The notes under the pieces: model-generated
Databases searched by the model: none
Told to the model about the DNA's origin: nothing
The model's input: the letters and a program-made list of their open reading frames with translations, nothing else
Shown: positions 1-8,155 of the stretch, in pieces
How the letters are laid out: each line of letters starts with the position of its first letter
Position numbering within the stretch: position 1 is the first letter of the stretch
DNA from: JADJMO01 sp016794445
GTDB lineage: Bacteria; Myxococcota_A; Polyangia; Polyangiales; JADJMO01
Assembly: GCA_016794445.1 (NCBI GenBank)
Contig: JAEUKC010000388.1
Span: forward strand, 13,494-77,493
Length of the DNA: 64,000 nucleotides
Direction of reading: 5' to 3'
Program-made: the position numbers and the translations under genes

Positions 1-3000
1 TCGACCGAGAGGCCAGCACGTCGCTCGAGGTCGTACGCTACCACTACGACGACCAAGGAGACCTGACCGCCGCCACCGATGCCGAGGACTTCACCTTCAC
101 CTACGAGTACAGCGACCACCTCCTCATGGCCCACCGTGCGCCCAGCGGTCGTCGGGTCTGCTATGCCTATTCCGGAGTCGGAACCGAGGCTCGCGGCGTT
201 CGGACCTGGGTCGAGTTGCCGGCTTCAGAGCTGGACTTCGTCGATTGGTCGACAGCAACCCCAGAAGTCAGGGCTCGTCGGTCGGTCGTCGATCGTCAGC
301 TCGAGTTCGATCCGCCGAGTCACTACTCGGAGTCGATCAACGGTCTCGGGTACGCGATGCGCTTCTTCGGCGACGACAACAATCGCGTGCTCAAGCTCGT
401 GGATCGAATCGGTGGAGTGACTACCTATGAGTACGATCCGGTCACTGGCGCGCGCGTGCGCGAGACGGGACCGGACGGCGTGGAACGCGTGATGGTCGCT
501 GGCGAGAATGGTGACCCTGCCGGCTTCACGAACGCGGATGGACAGGTCGATCGATACTTCGAGGAAGACGGACTCGAGACGACACTGGACACCCGCCGCG
601 ATGCGATCGTTCGGCGCGCCTTCGACCGGTATGGTGACATCGTCTTCATCCACCACCCCGACGATACGCGCGAGGAGTACACGTACGATGCTCGCGGGTG
701 CTTGAGCGCTCACGTCGACCGGCTGGGTCGGCAGACTCGGTACGTGCACGACGAGATGGGGAACTGCACGGAGATATGGGCTCCCCAGGGCCTGGAGCGC
801 TACGACTACGACTTCCTAGGACGCACGATTCGCCACGTGGATCCCATAGGACGGGTGACGCGGTTCGACTGGGACCGACGCAACGAAATCATCCGCAAGA
901 CCTATCCTGATGGCACCGCGGTGGAGGCGAGCTGGGATGCCGATCGACTCCCGCTGCGTGTCTGCGACGCTGGGCGAACGACTGAGTACGTCTGGGTCGC
1001 CTTTGGCTGGTTGGGCGCCGTGCGTGCGCCTTCGGGCGTGCTCCTCCGATACACGTACGATGTGGAGGGCAACCTCGTTCAGCTGGCCGATGGTCGCGGA
1101 GGCCGCTTCCAGCTGATCCGAGACGGGGAAGGCCGCTGTGTGCGACACACGACTTTCGAGGGGGTCGAGGTCTCCACTCGGTTCGACACTTCTGGGAACC
1201 CCATCCTGCTCGACGGGCCTGGAGGTTCGGTCAGCTTCGGGTACGACGCTCTTGGTCGACTGATCGAGGTTGCCGGCTCCGACGTCGCCATTGCCATCGA
1301 GCAGGGCCCAGGTCGACCGCGCTCGATGGACAACGGGATCGTCAAGGTCGCGTGGGAGACCGACGCGCTGGGCCGAGTGGTGGCTGAGCGCCAGGGCGGA
1401 CACGAGGTCCAGGTCGATTGGCGCCACGGCGAGCTCGCCCGCGTCGTCAGTGACGTTGGACTCGCGGCGAGGTTCGAGGGCGAGGGTGGCAGGCGGTCAG
1501 CCCTCGGCAATCACGAACTGGTGCGGGGTCTCGCCGATCGCTCTCAGGCAAACGTGACCTGGGATCAGCTCGGCAGGCACCTGCTCTTGCGGAAGGAACT
1601 CAACCCCTGCGGCTACGTCGTGGAAAGCACTCTGTTCAACGCCCAAGGCGCTCGGCTCTCGTGGCAGCGTCGGCGGTACAACCAGGCCAACGCGCTGGTG
1701 CGTACCGAATACAGCGAGAGCGAGTATGCCGAGCTGGTCCTGGACGCTGGCGACCGCCCGATCCGGTTCACTCATCAGGTCTCGAGTGACCTCGTGGACA
1801 CGGTGGTTCGGGACGAGCGATTCGGCTTCGACCAGGCGGGTGCCCTCCTGGTCCCCGGCGTTCTCGTCGACGAGTTCGGACGTCCGGTCGAGGTCTGCGG
1901 CGAGCGTTGGGAGTACGACGTCGTGGGCCGCCTGGCGAGGCGAAGGACGGATCTGGGCGACGTGGAGTATCGCTGGAACGCACTCGATCAGCTGGTCGAG
2001 GTTGCCTTTCCCGATCGGACGGTGCACCTGGTCTACGATGCCTTGGGCCGACGCATGGGTAAGCGCGTCGAGCGAGATGGGGTGCTCGTTCGCCATGTGG
2101 ACTACGTGTGGTGCAACGATCTCCTGTTTCGCGAGGTGGACCGCATCACTGGGCGCATCCGCACCTACTTCCTGGACCATCGCCGATGGGAGGTGTTCGG
2201 CCACGTCGATCAAGCAGACCTGCGGGACGAAGGGCGGGCCTACTACTACCTGCTCGACAGCAGCGGAGCCGTCGAGAGCGCTGTCGACGCCGAGGGGCGT
2301 GAGGTCTACCGAGCGCGTCTCGGCCTCTTCGGAGATGGAACGCCTGAGCTGAGCAAGGTCGACGTGACCGCACGGTTCGTGGGCCAGCATTGGGACGTCG
2401 ACGTGGGGCTGAACTACAACCGCTTCCGCTGGTACGAACCGCGCAGCGCTCGATACGTCTCGCCCGACCCGCTCCTGCTGGCGGGCAATCTCCATCCGCG
2501 AGACTACGTCGAGAATCCGACGCGGTTCTGTGACCCAATGGGGGCGCATCCCGGCGTCGGGTCAGGGACGGACACGAGCACCGGCGGGACCAACAACGGT
2601 GGGTTTCACGCCAGCCCCGAGAATCCGGTCGCGGCACGCCCGAATCCCTTCGTCACGACCGGTCCCGTGACCAGCCCGGCGCGTCAGGAGACCTCCGCCT
2701 ATCTCTCCAGACCTGGACACTGGGCCAACCAGACGCCGCCTCCCCCCGACACACCGGGCAATCGCGTTCCTGGCTATGCCAACTGCCCACACGAAGCGCT
2801 CCATGACGGTGACGGCTTCGGCGACTATCGCAATCCGAGTTCGGCACAAGCGATCGTCGATCGCGCCGGAAACACCTACGGCTGCCACTCGTGCGGATCC
2901 AAGAACTCGGGCCAGACGAACCCGGATGGTACGCAGCATTGGACCTGTGACCACCAACCCCCTCGCAGCACCTACAACACTCGCAACTCAGGTCGCACGG

Positions 3001-3260
3001 GTCGTCCCTCCAATGCGACGGCGAACCGTTCCTCGCGCCCCGGCGGTCAGTCCGAGGCCGTTCGCCTCTATCCACACTGCGTCAATTGCAGCAATGCCCA
3101 GATGCGAACGACCAGTGGTTCCGCAAATTCCAACGCGACTGTTGGTGGCTACGTTGCAGCGGGCAATCGCCAGATGAATCAACGGGAGTCGCAGCTCCGC
3201 CAGCAGCGAGCGGCCGACGAGAGAGCCGCTCGTCGCGGCCAATGGGACTACGAAGACTGA
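1..3260 (+). CDS. RHS-repeat protein, C-terminal part with Cys/His-rich toxin-like tip (5' end outside window)
   Basis: The open frame runs in from the left edge (first full codon at base 3), so the start is missing; the first ATG at 126 is internal because upstream codons already encode YD-type repeats. Many RHS/YD repeats (forms such as YEYD, YTYD, RYVHD, LGRxxR) run to about base 2450. They end in the RHS-core signature with RYVSPDPL and YVENPTRFCDPMG (about 2450-2540), the usual junction with a variable toxin domain. The tip (2540-3260) is Ser/Asn/Pro-rich with three clustered motifs: CHSC at 2883-2894, CDHQPP at 2946-2963 and LYPHCVNCS around 3066-3092. Two CxxC pairs around a DH are typical of zinc-stabilised HNH/Endo VII-like nucleases, so a DNase effector is inferred. 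RHS proteins act as secreted cages for contact-dependent toxins. The RHS call is firm; the nuclease call is tentative. Confidence 0.9.
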   Translation, partial: DREASTSLEVVRYHYDDQGDLTAATDAEDFTFTYEYSDHLLMAHRAPSGRRVCYAYSGVGTEARGVRTWVELPASELDFVDWSTATPEVRARRSVVDRQLEFDPPSHYSESINGLGYAMRFFGDDNNRVLKLVDRIGGVTTYEYDPVTGARVRETGPDGVERVMVAGENGDPAGFTNADGQVDRYFEEDGLETTLDTRRDAIVRRAFDRYGDIVFIHHPDDTREEYTYDARGCLSAHVDRLGRQTRYVHDEMGNCTEIWAPQGLERYDYDFLGRTIRHVDPIGRVTRFDWDRRNEIIRKTYPDGTAVEASWDADRLPLRVCDAGRTTEYVWVAFGWLGAVRAPSGVLLRYTYDVEGNLVQLADGRGGRFQLIRDGEGRCVRHTTFEGVEVSTRFDTSGNPILLDGPGGSVSFGYDALGRLIEVAGSDVAIAIEQGPGRPRSMDNGIVKVAWETDALGRVVAERQGGHEVQVDWRHGELARVVSDVGLAARFEGEGGRRSALGNHELVRGLADRSQANVTWDQLGRHLLLRKELNPCGYVVESTLFNAQGARLSWQRRRYNQANALVRTEYSESEYAELVLDAGDRPIRFTHQVSSDLVDTVVRDERFGFDQAGALLVPGVLVDEFGRPVEVCGERWEYDVVGRLARRRTDLGDVEYRWNALDQLVEVAFPDRTVHLVYDALGRRMGKRVERDGVLVRHVDYVWCNDLLFREVDRITGRIRTYFLDHRRWEVFGHVDQADLRDEGRAYYYLLDSSGAVESAVDAEGREVYRARLGLFGDGTPELSKVDVTARFVGQHWDVDVGLNYNRFRWYEPRSARYVSPDPLLLAGNLHPRDYVENPTRFCDPMGAHPGVGSGTDTSTGGTNNGGFHASPENPVAARPNPFVTTGPVTSPARQETSAYLSRPGHWANQTPPPPDTPGNRVPGYANCPHEALHDGDGFGDYRNPSSAQAIVDRAGNTYGCHSCGSKNSGQTNPDGTQHWTCDHQPPRSTYNTRNSGRTGRPSNATANRSSRPGGQSEAVRLYPHCVNCSNAQMRTTSGSANSNATVGGYVAAGNRQMNQRESQLRQQRAADERAARRGQWDYED

Positions 3261-4366
3261 CTTTCGAGGTGGTCGAGCCATCGGGTCGCCGTGCCAGCCA
3301 TGCGCCGTCGAGGACCCGCAGCCAACGCGCGAAGCGTTGGTATGGCCGTGAGCTTGTGTCGCTCGAACCAGCTCGTGACCAAGCCGAGATGAGCGGTCTG
3401 ATCCCCCGCCATCGCCATCAGCTCGACGATGACCGGGTCGTTGATCTCCGCGAACTCGAGCAGCATCGTTTCTCCGAACTCGGGGGCGACGGCGAGCCAG
3501 CGCCGAACGAAGTACTCCGTCACCGTTGCTCCACCGACAAAGCAGCAGCGAGCGTCTCCGGAGAAGAGAAGCGGCGGATCCTTGTGCATCGTCACGTGGC
3601 GAGCGACGAAGTCCGAGTCGTCGTTGACGAACCAGAGTGATGAGGGGTGAAGGGCTCCCTCGTCGAACACGCCGTTGCGCTCGGCCCCGAGTCGACCATG
3701 CAGCGCACGATCGAGGGCGCCGGCCAGGGTCAGCGGCTGCCGAGACACCGAGCTTTCCCTCCAGACGATCTCGAGTCGGTCCACCAGCGCAGTTGCGGTC
3801 GGGCTACTGACGCGGAGTGCAGCGAACCCCACGAACTGTCCAAAGGCAGCCCTCGCAGGCGAGAAGGCCTGGCGATCGGTGATGGAGAGGCGCTCGACCT
3901 CGTCGACGAGCGTCGTGAGGACAGCTTCCGCCCCCAGCTCGGCCTCGAGCAGCAGCATCATCTCGAGCTGACCAAATGGCTCTTTTCTGGACAGTCCGCT
4001 TCGGATCAAGGCGCGGCACTCGTCGATGGCAATTGGTGCAACGTCGGCTGCGGTCTGACTCGCCTGCGCCGGGAACAGACCACCCCCAGCTAGTTCGGCG
4101 ACGTTGTCGAGCCCTCGAATGCGGGCCCTGGCCCGCCCGATGGTCTTCGGCCAGAAGACCGAGAATGCCGGACTACCCACGACCTCCGCCACACTGCCGA
4201 CTCGATCACGCGCCGACCACGCTCGGAGGTGAGGAAAGCCCACGGCGAACGCCGCATCGAGGTCTGGGCGGGTCGCGAAACCAGGTCGAGCGAAGCGTAG
4301 CCCGGCCGCGTTGGGGAGGACCTCGAACACTTCGGCTTCTGCGCTCACTCCGGCATGGTGCACCAT
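3248..4366 (-). CDS. Hypothetical helical-repeat (HEAT-like) protein
   Basis: About 372 residues, rich in Ala/Leu helices. The C-terminal third reads like HEAT-type solenoid repeats (a segment with FGETMLLEFAEI and ending RALAAGPRRRMAGTATRWL). No catalytic motif, signal peptide or membrane segment is seen and the family is not recognised. The start at 4366 is preferred because GGACGG lies just upstream on the minus strand; ATG at 4378 is an alternative. The frame stays open further upstream, but that stretch is antisense to the beta-propeller gene and looks like a shadow. The stop lies inside the RHS gene, giving a 13-bp convergent overlap. A role linked to the RHS system (for example immunity) is only a guess, since immunity genes normally lie on the same strand as their toxin. 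Confidence 0.6.
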   Translation of the reverse strand: MVHHAGVSAEAEVFEVLPNAAGLRFARPGFATRPDLDAAFAVGFPHLRAWSARDRVGSVAEVVGSPAFSVFWPKTIGRARARIRGLDNVAELAGGGLFPAQASQTAADVAPIAIDECRALIRSGLSRKEPFGQLEMMLLLEAELGAEAVLTTLVDEVERLSITDRQAFSPARAAFGQFVGFAALRVSSPTATALVDRLEIVWRESSVSRQPLTLAGALDRALHGRLGAERNGVFDEGALHPSSLWFVNDDSDFVARHVTMHKDPPLLFSGDARCCFVGGATVTEYFVRRWLAVAPEFGETMLLEFAEINDPVIVELMAMAGDQTAHLGLVTSWFERHKLTAIPTLRALAAGPRRRMAGTATRWLDHLESQSS

Positions 4367-4444
4367 GTGACCGTCCATTGCACGGCGGACCGCTTGCGGC
4401 TTGACGGACGTGCCGGGCTCCCTGGCATCTGATAGTCCCCGGTC

Positions 4445-5368
4445 ATGGAGCTCCTCGCGTCGTATGGGAAGCGGACCAAGCGTGACGAGCATGCCATGGG
4501 CATTGTCGTCTCGACCGACGTCATCGGCGCCAACGGCCGTCCGTTCTCCCTGCGTACGGGACAGCAGTTGCCCGGCTTCGTCCCCGGGGTGGCATTCTCC
4601 AGAGCAGGCCACTCGCTGATCGTGGGCAAGGAGGGCGCCGCAGTGAAGCACGCTGACGGCCGTGTGGTGCCCCTCAAGGTGGAGGGGACGGGGATGATCG
4701 ATCCGCTGTTCGTGGGGTCGGCGCTCGTGATGCAGGACGACCCGACACGGGGGCGTGGGCTCGGCGTGTTCGACATCGAGACCGGCGAGTTGCGCGGGAG
4801 GCTCGAGCACGATCGCATGGTCTACGGTACCCGAGAGGTCGTCGAAGCTTCCCTCTGCGCCGCTCGGGAGCTGGACCACGTCTGGGCTACAGATCGAACG
4901 AGCCTGCGTCTCTGGAATCTCAACAACGTCCGCTGCTCGCAGAGTATTCCTGCACAGCCCGGGACAACGTTTGACGGCGTCTGTCTCCTCCCAGATGGGT
5001 GTGTTGTCACGGGACAGTCAGGAGGCGGAGTTGCCGAGAAGATCGTTGTTTTCGAGGGGCTTCTGATTGCTCGGGAGCGAGAGCTCGGTGGCACGCTGAT
5101 GGGCGTCGCATTCGACCGACTGATCGTGCAGGACATGGAGAAGCAAGAGCTCCACGTCCTCGACCCGTCGTTGGAACTGGTCGAGACGCTGTCTCTGCGC
5201 GAGATCGGCCTCGTCGGGTTCCTGCCTCTGTGGTCCGATCAAAGGGAGTTCCTGGCCGTCGACTGGCACAACCAAGTCCACCACTTCGGCGAGGCGTCCC
5301 TGCGGCCGAGCGGAGTCGCGGCCGAAACCCCCGCGCCCAAGAAGAAGGCGTCCAAGAAGAAGGCCTGA
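4445..5368 (+). CDS. Beta-propeller-like hypothetical protein with Lys-rich tail
   Basis: The 307-residue product has repeated short beta-strand segments with WD40/YVTN-like character (for example around VWATDRTSLRLWNLNN and VSLDPSLELVETLSL-type blades), suggesting a small propeller without signal peptide. The last 15 residues are a basic PKKKASKKKA tail, which might bind nucleic acid or polyanions. The start is fixed by an in-frame stop at 4433-4435, only 9 nt before the ATG. It diverges from the helical-repeat gene with a gap of under 80 bp. Its place downstream of the RHS gene makes it one candidate for an RHS-associated accessory or immunity protein, but no homology supports this. Function unknown. 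Confidence 0.6.
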   Translation: MELLASYGKRTKRDEHAMGIVVSTDVIGANGRPFSLRTGQQLPGFVPGVAFSRAGHSLIVGKEGAAVKHADGRVVPLKVEGTGMIDPLFVGSALVMQDDPTRGRGLGVFDIETGELRGRLEHDRMVYGTREVVEASLCAARELDHVWATDRTSLRLWNLNNVRCSQSIPAQPGTTFDGVCLLPDGCVVTGQSGGGVAEKIVVFEGLLIARERELGGTLMGVAFDRLIVQDMEKQELHVLDPSLELVETLSLREIGLVGFLPLWSDQREFLAVDWHNQVHHFGEASLRPSGVAAETPAPKKKASKKKA

Positions 5369-5407
5369 GCGCGACGCGCGCCGACACCGCTGCTAGGTCG
5401 AAGAACG

Positions 5408-5848
5408 ATGCTCCAGCTCGAGCGCGGCAACGAGTCCATCCACCGCTGCGGTTGCTGCGGAAAGCAGTCGCACACCCTCCGCGGCTTCCTCAGCGACGAG
5501 GGGCCCGTCGGCGTCTACTTCGCCGGCTACACCGAGGGTCACGAGCCGCAAGAGGGCACGATCGTCGTCTCGCTCGGCGACTGGTCCGAGGGGGCACCGC
5601 CGAGCGCGCGCGAGGCATTCGTCACCAAGGTGCGGGTGATCGACGGACAGCCGCAGGTCATGCTCGTCGGGCCCGACGAGTCTCCGTGGGGAGACCTGGC
5701 CGTGCTCGGTCCCATGCTCACGCGCGAAGAGGCCCTGGCCCACCCTCGCAAGCCGGACTGCTTCCACGCGATCGACCACATCCTGGCCGAGGACGACCGC
5801 TTCATGCGGTACTTCGCGGCCCCGGCCCGCAAGTCTCGCCGCCGCTGA
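5408..5848 (+). CDS. Small hypothetical protein with N-terminal CxCC zinc-like motif
   Basis: 146 residues, cytosolic in appearance. The N-terminus carries HRCGCCGKQSHTLRGFL, a Cys cluster suited to metal binding, followed by a beta-rich domain and a basic C-terminus (PARKSRRR). No family is recognised. It lies 39 bp after the propeller gene on the same strand and 23 bp before a lipoprotein gene. There is no Shine-Dalgarno sequence; a TAGGTC box 8 nt before the ATG resembles the -10-like boxes seen before many genes here. It might belong to the RHS-associated cluster, but this rests on position only. Confidence 0.6.
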   Translation: MLQLERGNESIHRCGCCGKQSHTLRGFLSDEGPVGVYFAGYTEGHEPQEGTIVVSLGDWSEGAPPSAREAFVTKVRVIDGQPQVMLVGPDESPWGDLAVLGPMLTREEALAHPRKPDCFHAIDHILAEDDRFMRYFAAPARKSRRR

Positions 5849-5856
5849 CGTCGTGC

Positions 5857-5862
5857 TACGCT
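5857..5862 (+). promoter_or_regulatory. Putative -10 box (TACGCT), near-leaderless promoter
   Basis: TACGCT ends 9 nt before the ATG at 5872. There is no Shine-Dalgarno sequence between box and start, and no good -35 hexamer at 17 bp. One of the recurrent TAnnnT boxes of this window. Confidence 0.4.
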
Positions 5863-5871
5863 TCCTGTCCG

Positions 5872-6510
5872 ATGAAGCGCTGGCTCGCCGCTGCGATCGT
5901 GGCCACCGCCACCGCCTCCGCGTGCTCGGTGGGCGGCGGTGAGGGCTCGGTCACCGGCAGCCTCGTCGTCCCCGTGTGCGAGGCCGATCTGTCGCAGTTC
6001 GACATGCGCCCCGACTTCTTCGCGGGCATGGCCGTCAGCGCCAGGAACCCGCCGCTCACCCAGCTCAACATCCGCATCCAGAAGGGCGGCGACATCCAGG
6101 AGTACAGCGACTCGCTCAGCATCGCCGTCTCCGACACCAGCAAGGTGCAGGACGGCGTGCCGATCGAGGTCAAGCTGTTCCGGCCGCCCGGGTCCGCGCC
6201 GAGCGTGCCGTATCCGCTGGTGCGCATGAGCCTCACGCTCCGCAAGTCGTGCGGCAACGGGCGGGTCGGCCCGAGCGATCCCAACGCCGTCGTGCTGCAC
6301 GCGGTCAGCGGGACCATCACCTTCACGCACATCCTCCGCGGCGACCCGGTCGACGCCGACACCAACGACAAGCGCATCGAGGGCAGCTTCGACGTCGTGC
6401 TCGAAGACCCGCGCCACGCCGAGGGCGAGCCGGCCACGAGCTACGGCAAGCTGCAGGGCAACTTCAAGTTCTTCTACCAGCGCGGCGGCCCCGCGCAGCC
6501 GTTCCCCTGA
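5872..6510 (+). CDS. Putative lipoprotein, function unknown
   Basis: 212 residues. A positively charged start and hydrophobic stretch lead to a lipobox-like ASAC at about residue 18, so export and lipidation are likely. The mature part is beta-strand rich, with a conserved-looking central segment (LTQLNIRIQKGGDIQEYSDSL) and Cys at about residues 37 and 124. No domain is recognised. The start fits a TAnnnT box 9 nt upstream. It lies 4 bp before the rRNA methyltransferase gene, so the two are probably co-transcribed, although a functional link is not obvious. Confidence 0.7.
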   Translation: MKRWLAAAIVATATASACSVGGGEGSVTGSLVVPVCEADLSQFDMRPDFFAGMAVSARNPPLTQLNIRIQKGGDIQEYSDSLSIAVSDTSKVQDGVPIEVKLFRPPGSAPSVPYPLVRMSLTLRKSCGNGRVGPSDPNAVVLHAVSGTITFTHILRGDPVDADTNDKRIEGSFDVVLEDPRHAEGEPATSYGKLQGNFKFFYQRGGPAQPFP

Positions 6511-6514
6511 GCCC

Positions 6515-7774
6515 ATGAAACGAACACGCAAGGGTCCCGCCGCGGCACGTGCCGAGGGGCGGGTCGAGAAGATCGTCGCCGGAGGCGCCGGCCTCGTGCG
6601 CCTCCCCACGCAGGTGGTGCTCGTGCCGCAGGTCGCGGTCGGCGAGCGGGTCGCGTTCGAGGTCGGCCGACCGACGGGCCGCCTGCTCAAGGTGCTCGAG
6701 CCAGCGCCCGAGCGCGTCGTCCCCGCGTGTGCGCACTCGGCGCGGTGTGGCGGGTGCGATCTCTTGCACCTCACGCCGGAGGCGCAGCGCGCCGCGCGGC
6801 TCGGCATCCTCGAAGAGGCCCTCGCCGGGCTCACCCGACCCGCGATCGTCTATCGCGAGGCCGCGCCCCTCCACAGCCGCACGCGGGTGCGCTGGCATGC
6901 GCGCCGGATCGGCCCCGACGTGATGGTCGGCTACCACGCGGCCGGCAGCCGCACGATCGTCGGCGTGCCGGACTGCCAGGCGCTCGATCCGCGCCTCGAG
7001 GCGGCGCTCGCCCTCTCACGTGAGCTGCTCGTGGGGGCCGAGGGCGAGGGTGACGTGCACGCGGCGCTCGGCGTCGGCGGGCGCCCCGTCCTCTCCATCG
7101 CGTGGCGCGGTGCGTTGCCGCCGCGCGTCTTCGGGAGCGCCGAGCAGCTCGTGACCGGAGGGAAGCTCGCCGGCGTCGCCCTCCACCTCGACGGCGCGCG
7201 GGAACCCGCGAAGGTCGGCGATCCGCGCCCGGTCGTCACGCTCGCCGACGGGCCGCTCTTCGCGCCGATCGCCGGTTTTTCCCAGGCCAGCGAGCGCGGT
7301 GACGCGGTGCTCGTGCAGCGCGTCGTGGCGTTGGCCGACCCCGAGGGGCTCGAGGTGATCGAGCTGTTCGCTGGCAGCGGCAACCTCACCGTGGCCCTCG
7401 CCCGCGAGGCGGTCCACGTGACGGCGGTCGAGCAGGTGGGGGCGGCGTGCGTCGCGATGCGGGAGAACGTGGCGCTCCGGAAACTGGAGACGCGCGTCAA
7501 GGTGATCGAGGCCGACGCCGAGGCCTTCGCCCTGCCGACCCACGGAGACCTCGTCGTCCTCGATCCGCCCCGAACGGGCGCGCGCGGCGCGATCGCGGAA
7601 ATCGTCAGGAAGCGCCCGAAGCGCGTGGTCTACGTCTCCTGCGATCCGACCACCCTCGGCCGCGACCTGCGCGTGTTGCTCGCCCAGGGGTACGTCGTCA
7701 CGGCGATCGAGGCCCTGGATCTGTTCCCCGGGACCAGCCACGTGGAGTCGGTCGTCGCGTGCGAACGCGGGTGA
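6515..7774 (+). CDS. 23S rRNA (uracil-5-)-methyltransferase, RlmD/RumA-like
   Basis: 419 residues, the usual size for the TrmA/RlmD/RlmC family that makes m5U in tRNA or 23S rRNA with SAM. An N-terminal TRAM-like beta-domain is followed by an iron-sulfur Cys set (CAHSARCGGC near residues 73-82, plus a later Cys in VPDCQ). Next come the SAM-binding loop ELFAGSGNLT (about 287), the DPPRTGARG motif (about 350) and the catalytic Cys in VSCDPTTLGRDL (about 375). The complete motif set makes the enzyme class secure; the exact target (U1939 as for RlmD, or another) cannot be told from sequence. The stop overlaps the next gene in a GTGA arrangement. Confidence 0.93.
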   Translation: MKRTRKGPAAARAEGRVEKIVAGGAGLVRLPTQVVLVPQVAVGERVAFEVGRPTGRLLKVLEPAPERVVPACAHSARCGGCDLLHLTPEAQRAARLGILEEALAGLTRPAIVYREAAPLHSRTRVRWHARRIGPDVMVGYHAAGSRTIVGVPDCQALDPRLEAALALSRELLVGAEGEGDVHAALGVGGRPVLSIAWRGALPPRVFGSAEQLVTGGKLAGVALHLDGAREPAKVGDPRPVVTLADGPLFAPIAGFSQASERGDAVLVQRVVALADPEGLEVIELFAGSGNLTVALAREAVHVTAVEQVGAACVAMRENVALRKLETRVKVIEADAEAFALPTHGDLVVLDPPRTGARGAIAEIVRKRPKRVVYVSCDPTTLGRDLRVLLAQGYVVTAIEALDLFPGTSHVESVVACERG

Positions 7775-7962
7775 CGCTGCGGCTGCTCGAGGAGATCGAC
7801 CGCTTCGACCTGCGGTGGACCTGCGACGACTGCGTCCACCTCGGGGAGGGCCCGACGGGGGCGTTCTGCAACCACGGCTGGCCGGGACTCTCACGCCGCG
7901 GCGCGTCGCCGCTGCGGCCGGGCGACACCCTGGTTTTCTGCAAGGAATTCGAGGGGTACTGA
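7771..7962 (+). CDS. Small Cys-rich protein, translationally coupled to the rRNA methyltransferase
   Basis: 63 residues starting at a GTG that overlaps the upstream TGA (GTGA). Four Cys are arranged as CDDC, then FCNHGW, then FCKEF near the C-terminus, a likely zinc or iron site (C-x2-C...C-x2-H...C). The tight coupling suggests it is made with the methyltransferase. No family name is recognised. Confidence 0.6.
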   Translation: MTLRLLEEIDRFDLRWTCDDCVHLGEGPTGAFCNHGWPGLSRRGASPLRPGDTLVFCKEFEGY

Positions 7963-8155
7963 CCCCATCCGTCCCTACGGCAGTTGCTCGACGGACGCAC
8001 GAGGTCTGCTAGAACTCGCGGGCTGAATAACGGCGCGTCGGGCTCGTCTCGGAACGAACCCCGCCACGCCCTCCTGCAACGCAGGAAGGGCAACTGCTGG
8101 TTCCGCTGGCCACCTTGCCACCGCGTCGTCCCAACTTTCAAAAGGGGAAATCTAC
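7963..8155 (+). promoter_or_regulatory. 193-bp leader of the VWA lipoprotein gene with Shine-Dalgarno site
   Basis: Unlike most genes here, the next gene has a long upstream region ending in a purine-rich ribosome site (AAAAGGGGAAA, about 8140-8150) before its ATG. A TGCTAGAAC extended -10-like element sits near 8007-8015, giving a predicted leader of about 135 nt. A short stem (TCCTGC/GCAGGA, 8072-8086, loop AAC) lies within the leader. The arrangement points to conventional leadered translation and possible leader control; no known riboswitch is recognised. Confidence 0.4.
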
